DNA from: Apostichopus japonicus
Lineage: Eukaryota > Echinodermata > Holothuroidea > Aspidochirotida > Stichopodidae
Length of the DNA stretch: 64,000 nt
Direction of reading: 5' to 3'
Assembly (NCBI RefSeq): GCF_037975245.1
Contig: NC_092567.1
Span: forward strand, 19,350,876-19,414,875
The notes beneath the pieces were generated by a model that saw only the letters and a list, made by a program, of their open reading frames with translations, searched no databases and had not been told where the DNA came from. Positions 11,299-25,200 of the stretch are shown here, one piece after another (positions within the stretch are counted from its first letter, which is position 1; every line of letters starts with the position of its first letter). Position numbers and translations under genes: made by a program.

Positions 11299-14200
11299 AT
11301 GGTACGCAAGAAGATTGACAACAGGATCCGTGTCTTAATTGAGAATGGAGTTGTGACAGGACACCGCTCCTTCTTTGTCGTCGTTGGAGACAAGGGGAGA
11401 GACCAGGTGACAATATAATAATATTATAATACAGTAGTATGCCAGGAAGGAAGTTATACAATGTTAAGCAGCGACATATATGCATGTGGTAGAGCCCGAA
11501 TGGCTTGTAACTTTCATGTCCATCCAATTTACAGTTTGAATCATTCAATTTGGATTTTTATCACTAACAATTTGACATTCCAAGATGCTAAGCTTGATTG
11601 ATTCTAATGTCACCGCCTTCATCCACTCGACCATAGAACTAGTTCAATTAATTCATATATTTCTTCTTAACAGATAAAGAAGAATGTTTTTTTTTTAATG
11701 TACAGTACATAATACAGAGCTAATGAAGTGAAGCACCTAAGCTGAATTTCCAGCTTCAAAGAGTCTTCCATATATATTTGAATAGCAAACTCCCAAAATT
11801 TATATATTATAGTAGGGCTCTGCCCCCTAATCTCTGAATGTTGTACATACTGTACCTGTAGACTACTGTACATCAGAAAGTACTTTTTGTGTTCCTTTCA
11901 ATTTGAAGTAACTTAATAATACCTTTCTGACATTTTCTTGCAAAAAACAAATTAATTCAACCATCTTATGGGATGTTATTTCTTTGTTGAGCATGATTAA
12001 AAGTTTGATCAGGTGACTTTATCAAACTAGAAATAGTGGTTTCAAGGTTCTACTTGTGTAGCATTCACAAAATTATTTCATTTTCTAAATTCATCCTGGA
12101 CTATCCTTTAAGTGGAACAATATTGAAATACCAGAAGCATCCAAACTTTATCACAAAAATGCACCTTTAAATTAATTTTGATAAAAAATGAGACTTTAAC
12201 ATGTCAGCCACCATTTTGCCATATGGTATTGTATATCTCCAAATTCATTTTAATAACATTTTACTGTAAATGTTTCATGTAACGTTTGATGGTGCTTCCT
12301 ACAAGAAAGTTTTGCGAAATAAGAATATGAGAGGCCTTGATATACAGTGCAGTATGTGCAGTTTTGTTATCAGAAAGTGATCAGTTTTATCATCTGTTTT
12401 CGAAAGCAGATTGAAAAATGTTTCTCGCACCAACTTTCCCAATTAATAATATTAAAATATTTCTTCCAATCGCAGGTGGTTATTCTCCATCACATGCTCT
12501 CAAAGGCTGTCGTCAAAGCTAGACCTTCTGTTCTCTGGTGTTACAAGAAAGAGCTTGGCTTTAGCAGGTAAGATTAATCTTGAATTCACAGCCAGTCTAA
12601 AATGACGAGTGGATTATGAATAGTCATCTAAATCCTGTCGTTTTGATGAATATTTGATTTGATAAGTTGATAAAATGCGCTCAGTTTATGATTGTTGATA
12701 TCTCTGTCATGTTTGTGAAAGAAAATACCCACAAAAACCGAGAGACATACCTACTAATCGGTATTAATCAGTTTTAGAATTGGCTTTCTGGTGAGTCCCG
12801 GTGTAAGCCCCTGCATGAGTGCTTTATGATAGAAAACAAACTTTACATTAAATTCAGAGTTAACATTTTTTCCCACATTGTCAATTTTATTGTAGCAATC
12901 GTAAGAAGCGGATGCGTAAGATCCAGAAAAAGATTAAAAGTGGAACACTCGATGTCAGCGAGGACGACCCGTTTGAATTATTCGTCGCCGCAACGAACAT
13001 AAGATACTGCTACTATTCAGAGACTCACAAGATCCTGGGAAATACCTATGGCATGTGCGTCCTTCAAGACTTTGAGAATATGACACCCAACCTTTTGGCT
13101 CGAACCATCGAGACAGTTGAAGGCGGGGGCGCGGTCGTCATCCTTCTCAGAAGCATGGACTCTCTTCGTCAGCTCTACACAATGTCAATGGATGTCCATA
13201 CCAGATATAGGACCGAATCCCACCAGGATGTGGTGGGCAGGTTCAACGAGAGGTAAGGAAATCACTCCAAAGTCCCACCCCGACCTACTTAAATTTTCTA
13301 CATTTAGGCTAACATTGAAGGCCTCTATGTATGAATGAAATGTGTTGTTGTAGGAGCATTTTTTTCTACTGCTTGCTTCTCCACCCCACACAGTATTCAA
13401 GGCCTAAGTTTTCTATATCTGCGTTGTAGTAACATGTTTTCATTTCTTTGCATTAAACTGGGACGACATTTTATGAAAATGTCACTGAAGCAAATACGGA
13501 GACAGACGTAACTATACTTGATATATATAATCTGCTGTATTAGTGAAGATAACAAGCAACAGCTCAATGAGAATAATTTACAGTCCGTTTCCATAACCAA
13601 GACATTTTGAATGCAGGACTCAGACTTGCAGCATGAATAAATATCGATGAGCATTGGTCAAAGTCCAGATTACGAGTACAAGGTCCAGGGTTCAAGTACA
13701 ATTACAAGGTCCCCAGTACGAGTACAAGTATGGGAAATGTGTACACGAGTATGAGTATGAGTACAAAGTCTTGAGTACGAGTACAAAGGAATGAACTCGC
13801 GTGTGGACTCGAGTTTGTCATAGGCAATGACTAAACCTACAGGTCTAATGGTGGTGCACACAGAATTCCACATACTGTATACTGACAATACAAGGTATTA
13901 AGCAATGTCTAAAACTATAAGTCTGATGGTGCAAACAGAATTCTGTATATACTGAAAATACAAGGTTTTAGGCAATGACTAAAACTACAGGTCTGATGAT
14001 GTTCAAACAGAATTTCTATATGTACTGAAAATGCAAAGTTTGTGTCAATGACAATTTTTGTTCCCCCTTTTGTTTTCTTCAGGTTTTTGTTGTCTTTAAC
14101 ATCCTGTCCTGTTTGTATGGTCGTTGACGACGAACTGAATATATTACCCCTGTCTTCGCATGTCGTTAACATTGAAGCTGTACCAAGGAAAACTCAGGTA

Positions 14201-17200
14201 TATTCTCTTAGTCATTTTTGTTTTGTTGCAACATACTATGATCTTGAATTCCAAGTATTAACTTTCTTAAAGCGATAAGAATAGATTAAAATTCAAAAAT
14301 AAATTATACAGAGATTGGGAGGCAAAGAAGTTTGATCCATCTCCCTGCTTAAGAGCTTGTTTCGTTGTTTAGATACGCTGTATACTACCTTACAGTTTAT
14401 TCACTTTATTTGGATGAATGAATTATGCATAATATACAATGTTATTCATGGACTAGACCAGCAGGTGGTTTGTTTGCCCTGTTTTCCCTTTAAAATTGAA
14501 ATTACTGAATAATTATATAAGTCAAATAGTTTGATGATGTTATTTTTATGTTGGTTATGTGTGATCAAGTAACTTCATCACAGCTAAACAATGATTTTGA
14601 TGATGTAGATGTCTTCATTGCATGATTGAAAAATAATGACAGGCATAGGCAGTTTGATGCATTGTCCATGTATGACATCACAAAACCTATGCAACATCAT
14701 AACTGGATAAAGTACACAGTGATTCAACTTCGTGTTTGGTACTCCATAGCGCCTTATAGTTAGTAGAAGAACTATATCATGATGCTGTGGAGCTTAAAGT
14801 CATTTGAGGTCAATAGAGGTCAAAAGTTTAAACTTTGTAAAAACATGATAATTTCAAAAGCAAAGCCTTGGATGAACTTGCCTTGTGGAATTTGTTTAAG
14901 TAAGTGCGAGAACTCTAATCTTTGGCTGTCTGGTTTTCTTTACTTATGTTTGATGACAGTTTTGTGACTTAATAACTTGACATTGAATTTCATGTTTTCA
15001 TTTTAAATTCATTTTAGGAAGATGCCCTCAGTCCTAACGAAAAGGAACTAAAAGAACTGAAGGAATCTCTCCAAGACACGCAGCCTGTCGGTGCCCTCAT
15101 TAACTGTTCTAAAACATTAGACCAGGTAAATATCTCCTCTCCTTGTTTATAGTAAAGTTTAGCAATGCCTGCTACTGGAGTTAGACCATTTTGCAGACGT
15201 TACAAAATTGGTAGAAACAGCCGTTCTCACTTCCTGCGTCGATAATTCAGTGTAATCAATTCAAAATTTCTCAGGTTTCAACATTGTGACAACCTTCGAG
15301 TAAGAAGTAAAGATTTGCAAATTTTACCATTCTATACAATTTTGTTTTTTTCTTGGTTCAAGGGCAAAGCTCTGCTGAAATTTGTAGAAGCTATATCTGA
15401 AAAAACTTTAAGAAGTACAGTGTGCATGACAGCAGCCAGAGGAAGAGGAAAGTCTGCAGCACTTGGCCTCGCCATGGCAACGGCCGTGGCTTTTGGGTAA
15501 CTACAACTAAGATTGAATCAAATTTCTATTTTAACCTTAATTTTGAAATGTTATCGTAAGATTATGAAGTCAGTTAGGGAAAGATTGAAATGAATTCTGT
15601 GGGAACGTGTCTCTTCCTACAACTAAAAATGCAGTTTTTTAACGTTTTTTTTTTTTATAGGTTGTTAAATAATGATTCTTGTAGAAAAAACAAACACTAA
15701 GATATGACTGAAATAGGAATGAATGAATCACGATAATGACTGCGCAATTCAAAGGCTCCAATGTAAAAGATAGATAGATAGATATAGTTCAACAAACAGA
15801 GAAAAGATAAAAAACTTTAAAATATGAAACGGAAGAATAAAAAAATGACAATAAAATAATAGAAAGGATCACAGTGAATTAAAAAAAAAAAGTCCCCATA
15901 GAAACCATCTTTGTTCTGCCCTTGTACATCCTCACATCTGTGCCATTACATTCATGTGCATTGTGATAGGGGAAAAATCTAACCTTTATCGCATAGCAAA
16001 CTACTTCAGGCACGTTGCTATACAAGTGCACAGATGTATCGCAGTTCTTGTACACAGAACCACGGTATTTTATAAGAGACAAAGTTTTAGGTTTCAAAAC
16101 TGCTACATAAAAGTTTGTAAAATAAATCATTCCCTGATTTTGATACATTGAAGATGGTAGCCAACTTATACCAGTATGACTGAAATGCCACTTAATGCTT
16201 TCACCTGCTATGGTTTTTTTTCCCCCTCTCATTTCAGATATTCAAACATTTTCGTCACAGCTCCAAGCCCTGAAAATCTGAGGACACTGTTTGAATTTGT
16301 CTTTAAAGGTTTCGATGCCCTAGATTACCAGGTAAAAGTCATTCATTGCTCAAATGTTATCTGACATGACCATGTTGAGGTTTTGAATGATCAACAAAGG
16401 TTTTGACTGTGTTACCATGGAAGTATACACTGACAGGTTGCCAAACCTGTGACCGTGGTGGCCAATTGGTTAAGGCATCAGACTCGTGATCCAAGGATTG
16501 CTGGTTTGATTCATGCCTAGTTCATTGCATTGTACCCTTGGGCAACATGCTTTATCTCACTTGCCTCTCTCCATCCAGGGGTTGAATGGGTACCTGAATG
16601 GGTAACTTGTCATTGTGCGCAGTATATAACTGCTGCCGACTGGAGGGATTGTCTATATAACATTTGTAAAGCGCTTTGAGACCTATCGCTGGTGCAAAGC
16701 GCTATATAAAAATCAAATATTCAATATATAAAATTAAACCTACCGGATCCCACTCTATGCCACTGCACATCAGACCAAATTAGCTAATCCTCAGAATATT
16801 AAAACTGTGGGGTTTTCAGGGCTTGGTGTATTTTTGACCATGGGTACAGCATGTTTGACGTTAGTTAGCTAGTGAACTTGAGTTCTTCTACCAGCTTCAG
16901 GGTATCTTGTCACCCTGAGATGCCGAAAGGAAAGTTGTTTTTAGAAACTTTTTACAAAATGTGCTAACCTTTTTGGCAATGTAAGTAACATTTCATCGAG
17001 TGCAACATTTTTGGTTTAGTGAAGAATGTAGCAGAGTGGTGAAGGTTCTGCCAGGTAGGAAAGATGTTAAATTTCATTAAGTCTTCATTGAATTAAGAAG
17101 AGCACATGCAAGAATTCTCAACTGGTTTTCATTTTCATGATGTGCCATAATTTGTCAGGTTAAGGTTTTTACCCATCTTGCATTGGAGCTTGAGTCACAA

Positions 17201-19167
17201 GAGAAGCTCAATATAAAGAACGTGAATCAAGTTCGTAACTAAATGTCATCAATTTATGAGAATGAAATTATCGTCTTACAGTACTTCTTCAGTGAGAAAT
17301 GCTTTTTCATTTTTACCATAATTCAGGAACACATGGACTATGAGCTAGTCCAATCAACCAATCCTGAATTCAATAAAGCTGTCGTGAGGGTCAACATCTT
17401 CAGGGAGCATCGACAGACCATACAGGTAAAGATGTGCTCTGTGTATCCAAGGAGGAAATATGGGATATACTTTCAAGTTTATTAAATGTTATTATCTCAT
17501 CTTTGCACAAAGTGTACTGGCAATGAGATATTTTACTCTATCTGGAATTTGTGTAAAAATGATACCAAAAATGCTGCCAAGTTGGTTGGTTGGTGAGACT
17601 GAACGTTGGTCATCATTGGATGACACAATAGCATGGGGTTCAAAGTTCAGAGGTCAAAGGTCAAATAACTAAAGGAAAAACAGCATTCTGGCCATTACAA
17701 TCTTATCAACTGACCAAATGGCCAAGACCCAAAACCCATGTAGGATAGCAGTCTGCAAATTTACAGAGTTATAATTAATGTCAAACGGTCGATGGAGTTC
17801 AATTTTTGAAGCTTTGTATAGTTTTCATTTCTAATAGTTTTTGTAGCAATATAAAGTTCCTTTAAATTTCTTTTGATTTATGCACATCAAAGAAAAACTG
17901 GTTTTCTTAGTCATCACCTTATTCAAAATTTATGATGTACAACAGATGTTCTGAGACAATTACAAATTTCCCATGATACCCCTCACTCTGTGATGGTCTC
18001 CTAGAGGCAAAGCACATAATGCTTTCTTTCATATATTGTATGCTATCTTTGATATATTGTATGCTTTTATATGCTTTCTTTGATATATTGTATGCTTTCT
18101 TTGATATATTGTATACTTTTGTATGCTTTCTTTGATATGTTGTATGCTTTCTTTGATATATTGTATGCTTTTGTATGCTTTCTTTGATATATTGTATGCT
18201 TTCTTTGATATATTGTATACTTTTGTATGCTTTCTTTGATATGTTGTATGCTTTCTTTGATATATTGTATGCTTTCTTTAATATATTGTATACTTTTGTA
18301 TGCTTTCTTTGATATGTTGTATGCTTTCTTTGATATATTGTATGCTTTTGTATGCTATCTTTTGATATCTTGTATGCTTTCTTTGATATATTGTATGCTT
18401 TTTTTGATATATTGTGTTTTCTTGCTATATTGTGATGCTTTCTTTGATATATTTTTAATGCTTTCTTTGATATATTGTTCCTTCAGTACATTCATCCAGG
18501 CGACTCTCAGAAGTTAAGCCAAGCCGAGCTAGTTGTCATTGATGAAGCTGCAGCAATTCCACTTCCTCTGGTGAAGAGTTTACTGGGTCCATATTTAGTA
18601 TTTATGTCCTCAACCATTAACGGGTAAAATGTCATAAAACATTAAATCTTATCTTTGAAAGTCATAGTCACTTATTAGTACTTTTAATTTTATTATTAAT
18701 TTATGTGATAATAATTTAATCTTATTGTAGGCTTTAAAATAATTGTAGGCGTTAAAATTATTGTAGGCTATAGAAGGTACTGTAGTATGAAATGGTGATA
18801 AACCTGAAAAGCATACACAATGTGTTGGGCTGTAATTAGCCTCAGGTGTAAATTAGTCTAGAGTTGTGTTGTATTTCATGTGGTTAGGAGATGGTTCAGA
18901 TTTCCACAGGAGTGTTTGAAAGACGACAAGAATCCGTCTCTAAACTTGTGTGAAATCTATGGTTTGATTGTACGTTTGTTTCATGTAGTAAGGTGTACTG
19001 GTTCATACTTTAGTATGCAATGTTGAGCATTGTTTGGTGGTGTCCAGAGCTGTATACACCATGAGTATCGTTGTAATTCTGTTGTTGAACGTTAAGTATG
19101 GTTGCAATTCTCCTATGTACTGATAAGTTGATGGCCTGTGTTGTGCATATTAAGATTTGATGTGTTT

Positions 19168-19209
<42 letters not shown>

Positions 19210-22200
19210 GCAAGTTTGTACTATTACTATGACCGAAATTGATGCATTCAGTCATATTTTCATCCCATTTCCTTGTTTATTATTTTCAGTTATGAAGGCA
19301 CCGGTAGGTCGCTTTCCCTGAAGCTTATCCAACAGCTTCGGCAACAGAATGCAACCTTTAGATCGGCAGGAAAGACAGATTCTAGAGTTTTAGCTGCTGG
19401 TGGAAGCAAAACTGAAGGCAACTCTGCTACTGGTAGGGATAATGTTCATAAGTTTCATTCGTATGAAGTCCTATGACATTCAATATTATGTGTCATACTT
19501 GTCTAAACCATGAGCAGATGGATAGGGATCTTGGCACGAAGAAAGTGAGGCAGTCCTTGGACCCCCCCACCGCCCCATCCCACTACCTTCTAACAGAAAG
19601 TGTTAAACCTCACCATGCCTGTCCAAACCATAGGCAGACTGACAGGGATCTTGGCACTAAGAAAGTGAGGCAGTCCTGATACCCCCTCCCCCCGCCCTCA
19701 CAGAAAGTGTCACAATTTGTGTCCACTTCTTGAAACAACCATGCATTGATAAGACCCACAATTTTGAAACAAGTTTGTATGCTGGTGCTCTATATATCAG
19801 CTTCTTTAACTTGTGGAGGCAGACTATTCCACAGACAGGCAGAATACGAGTGAAAAGACTGGTTACAGTAGGAGGGATAAGTAAATCTCTAGAACTAGAG
19901 CATGAGTAGCGTAGCTGGGGTACACATGTAGGCAAGACTGTGTAATAAGCAAAACAGTTGTGATGTAATACATGTCTCAGATTCTGGAATAAGTGAAGCA
20001 CTTTGAAACAAAACTGGTGTGATATCACAGATGCGCAGTGACAATTTCTTTTATTGTTTTTTTAAATGTATGTATCCAATTTTCTTCCTCAATCTTGGGA
20101 TGCATTAACATATTTACAAATTATTTATCAACATATTTATGAACATATTTATAAACATATTTATACATTAGAGTCTTTGGGTATTGATAACTTGACATCC
20201 TCCTGAAGCAGAGATTGGAATTCTGTCCGATCCAAGGTCAAAACAAAATAGAAAGTGATAAAGTAAAGGAAAAAACAACATTTTACTCTCAGTGTGCAAC
20301 TATGACATCACACCTGTTTTGCTTCACTTATGGTACAAACTGTGACAACTTCAAGTAGCAATATCTCGAAAAACAATGTAAGAATCTCATGCAAATTACA
20401 CCATATGTATTATAGTTTCTTCCTTCATTAGTCAAAATGTTTCCTGTAGGCTATCCTATCAAAAGAAATCAATCAAAGAAATCACACAAATATACAAAAA
20501 TGATGGTGCTTTCACATATATCATAAATGTGATCAAAATGTTATGAGTGATGCTGCCCTCTTTTATCCCACCGTGACATGAATATCTCATCATTTCAGGA
20601 AGGACCCTCCACGAGGTATCTCTCAACGAGTCGATCCGTTACAGCATGGGAGACCACGTGGAGAAATGGCTGAATGAGCTCCTCTGTCTGGATGTCATGT
20701 CCATCCCTAGGATATCGTCAGGATGTCCTGTACCTGAAAACTGTGACCTATATCCTTGAAAATAAAGGAGAGATGTTCTGAGTAGATCAGAACACGTAAA
20801 TGGCCTTGCACCGATTCCCCTTTAACTCCACCTTTCCAACCCCCCCCCTCCCTTGATATTGTCACAATCGCTGTGTGTAACATAAGTCACAACAACCATC
20901 AAACTGTCTTGGACCAACTGTTGTCAGTCACTGCGATCACTGTTGTCAGTCAACTGCATCTAGTTGTAGAAAGGAACCAAAATCTTGTCTGTTAACTCCT
21001 ACTTTAAGAAATGAAACTGACAAGTTGAATACGTCTGAGCCTCAAGCAGAATCGATCCATCAGACCCCCAACTCTCAGATTTGATGCTCAGAATCGATCC
21101 ATTAGACCCCCAACTCTCAGATTTGATGCTTAGAATCGATCTATGCGACCCCCAACTATTGGATGCTCAGAATCGATCCATCAAACTCCCAACTCTCAGA
21201 TTTGATGCTCAGAATCGGTCCATCGGACCCCCAACTCTCAAGATTCGATGCTCAGAATCGATCCATCGGACCCCCAACTCTCAGATTCTATGCTCAGAAT
21301 CGATGCTCAGAAAACATAAAAGCTAGCTGGAAATATGGATCGATGTTCAATAGAATACCTGATTCCATTTCCATCAGCAATCTCCAAAAGCTGTAGATTA
21401 AGTTTTCTGATGTCTGAAAAAATCTTGAGACCCACCGTTACTTGTTCATGTTCAATAAAATACCTTAATCCATCTCCATCAGCAATCTTTGAAGAACTGT
21501 AGATGGATTTTATTTGAATTTCTTTAAGAAATATTCCCACCCATCGCAAGTTTTTTGCCACCCATTTTTGGGTTGTGCCTTTATAGCCTGCTACCTGTCA
21601 GTAGTAAACTCATTTTCATAATTTTCTTATTGAAATATGAAGGTTTCAAAAAGATGGATCGGTGACCTAATTATCCCATGACGTCCTGACCCTCAATGCT
21701 TATGCGCAGTTCACAGTAATTTTTCTTTATCATATTTAGTTGTTGTTCCTTGACAAACAGATTTGTACGTATTATGTAAATAGAGATACTCTGTTTAGCT
21801 ACCACAAAGCCTCCGAAGTGTTCCTTCAGCGATTGATGTCAATCTATGTTTCTGCTCATTACAAGGTAAGATCTCCTCTCGTTTAATAAACATTTTTCTA
21901 TTTTTGTAAAATGAAAAAGTGCATTTTGTATGTAAACAAACTCTTCTAGATACAATGCCGATATCGTATCATCATAATACTGTCATTGTTGGGATATCTA
22001 TCAAACCTGGAATAGATGATTTAGGCCGTCCCGATGTTCACCGTTCTTTTGCGTCTTTGTAATGTCATGTATAGTACGGCTTTAAGCAATGAAACTGTGA
22101 CACCCTCTGTCTGCTGTTTGTTTACAGAACACACCAAACGATCTCCAACTGTTATCAGATGCTCCGGCCCATCACATCTTTTGTCTACTAGGACCTGTCA

Positions 22201-25200
22201 ATCCTGCTCAGAATTCTCTGCCTGAAATTCTCTGTGTTGTACAGGTGAGTTGATAACCAATTATCTCTGGAAGTGGGAGAGGTGGGGGAGTGGGCGGAGA
22301 GAGGGGGGTGGGGTGGCCAAGCTGTGTATTCTGTTTGTACTTTTGCCCTGATCAAGTAGCTTGGCATTCATACATGTGTTGGAAACCTCCTGGTCAGGAT
22401 TGCTTCAGTTTTGACGTACTTTAAATTTGTTTTACCACAGTTGGAAAGGGTTGACAGGATTATTCTTGTGCCTTTGCTTTAATCAACTAGGCTACCAAAG
22501 GAGTATATCAAACTATATAGAATGACAGCCTGTTTCTTGTAATGATGTACAACATTTCAATATTAATTTGTGGATTAATTATGTCATCCCTTAATGAATA
22601 TTCATGTTGCTAGCAAAAGGTTACAGCCAGATGGAAAGTTTTCTCAATTCTCAAAGTTCAAATTGGTGCAGAAACACAACGTAGGCTTGACAACAGTGTC
22701 TTTAAAATGATGTAGGGCATATCAAAATTTATGCTGTGCCTAAAGTCACCCCTTTAAATGGCCCACATACATGATAAGTGCAAGATTTTGGGCTGATTTT
22801 CTTGCGGGCCCAAGACTGAAATCTTTTAGCAGGCCTGATGTGGCCTGCCAAGAACCCTCTGAGCTGGGTTAGATGTTTAAACCAGTAGCAAATTAATGAA
22901 GCACTATTTAATAAAATATTTTTTGCCTTCTTGTTAATGTAAACAGATTTGTTTTGAGGGAGAAATCTCCAAGCAGACCATCATGAATAGTTTATCCAGA
23001 GGTCAAAGGGCATCAGGAGATATGATCCCTTGGACAATATCCCAACAGGTATTTCATTTATCTTCTCATTGTAAACATAAAGATTCTGTAAACAGATCCT
23101 ATATTAAATATTATTTACTATGCAATATGTACATAATAAACCATATGTATGATATTCACTATGTATTCTCTGTAAAAAGGTAAAGACATAGTAAATATGC
23201 TATGTATAATTTCCCAGTCTGTTTTCTGTTCACATTTTACTCGAACATAATACCATAGATGCAATGATAGCATTTCTCTTGTTTTTGATAAAGACATTTT
23301 ATCAAGACCGCCAAGTTCCCCCCAAATTTATCAAGCTTTTTACAAAACAAAACTGCAATTAATCAAACTATAAAAAAAGGCACCCACCTGTCTAGATATT
23401 TTCATCAAATTAAATTTAAATAGTTTCAGTACTTAATTGCAGCCAGGGATTCAAGGTTGTCGGGTTTACTCCCCGATCCAGAACTGAAAACTTCCAAATT
23501 TCATTGGAAATTCTGGTCCAGTTAACAAATTGTATCTTCTTTGACTTTTTAATAATATTAATGCTAAAATGCCACTTTCAACCCCAATATAAAAAGAATT
23601 TTGTTTGCTATCTTGACCATATTTAACTGTCATATTTGTCGTGATAATGTTTTTCCGCAATTATCTCATTGTTAACGCCGGTGCCTTCCAATCATAAGGT
23701 CCCGAGTTCGAGTCACTCCAAGATTATATGTATGTTGTCCATTTACAGAGTTGTTGACAATTGACAATTCATAATCATGGACCTTAAATATGAATCTAAG
23801 AGACTGACTTCGGTTAGCTTGCGGCCATGATAAGCCAATGATGGCTTCTTCGCGAGTTCCTGATTGCAGGAGGATCTAAAATATATACATACATATATAC
23901 ATCTAAGCTAACAGGAGTGCCATTGACTTTCTTCCATGCAGTTCCAAGACAATGATTTCCCAAGATTATCGGGTGCAAGAGTCATCCGCATAGCAACGCA
24001 TCCTGACTACCAAGGGGTGAGTCTCTCAGTGTTAGCCAAAGTCTAAACTTGGCAGAGTGTAAATTTTACTTGCTCCTGTTAGATCTGGGAATGGTAAAAG
24101 GTCCTTTAAATTTTCTGGAGGCAGGTCGTGGAACAGTCTTCCCCCAAATTTGAAATGCTTGCCAAATGTTAATATTTTTAAATGTAATATGAAAACTTAT
24201 ATATTTTGTTTAGATGTCTGATATTTGTTTGTCTATCTTTTTGCCGTCCTTTTTGTGCTTTTGGATGTTTACCATTTTTCTACAGCAATATATTGTATAT
24301 GTCTTTTGTATTGAGTGCTCCTCGGGAAAGCAGTGCTTCTGCACTGAGCAGGACTACCCTCATTAAACATGACAATAATACCAAAATAAATTTTAAAAAA
24401 CAGCAAAGAATTTATGGCCAATACAAAACTTGGACAGGGGACTTAAAAAAATCCATATTTGGTAACCCATCAGGCCATAGGGATGGTACTTTTGTGGGAA
24501 GGAGAGGTGGCTGAGAGAGAGGAGATGTTCTTGGCAAAATGGCTAGTTAACATATATCCAAAATAACATATTTTTTCACTTTGTTATCTGAAGAAAGAAG
24601 GACAAATGGTGTAAATGGTGGTGGCCAAAATCCAACCGAACTAAATAGTAATATGCCAAGTAGGAACAGGGGTTTTGGGAGGAATGTTACTATTCACAAT
24701 TTGTCTTTCTGTGCCTGAAGTTGGAGTGGGCAAAAAGTTTTTTCCAATGTTTTTAATTTTTTTGGTTAATCCACCTGGACGCTCCCATGAGATAATATAG
24801 AGAATACGTCCGTGGAATTCCAGATTTGAGAGTAACCGTAGCTTCCCCTCCCCTCCCCCCCCCCCAATCCTCCAATCCAGAAAATCATCATCAGAAGATC
24901 ATCATAGCTCTAAGATGTCACACTTTAGTAACAGTAGATAAACAAAAGGAGTAATACAGAATTCAATCAGAGATTGTTAACAGCAAAGAGCAATGTATTA
25001 CATTTATAAATGGCGACCAAAGTGGAGATAGAGAATTCTTGGTTCTAACTGAACTATTATGGCCAGTCTTGTAGCTGGTTTGGCAACCCCCTCCTCTCCC
25101 CTCCCCCTCAATTTGAAAGTCACCTCAAAACTGTAATGCATTAACTTAATACCAGCTGACATTGTGTTTCTCCTCTGTAGATGGGATATGGCTCTAGAAG

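Noticed and set aside
18227-18517. 96-codon frame rich in LIYCMLSL repeats
   Set aside because: It is the intron 8 tandem repeat read through; only the end overlaps NAT10 exon 9, in another frame.
21081-21396. Frames with MLRIDP repeats
   Set aside because: 42-bp minisatellite inside the U12 intron of NAT10.
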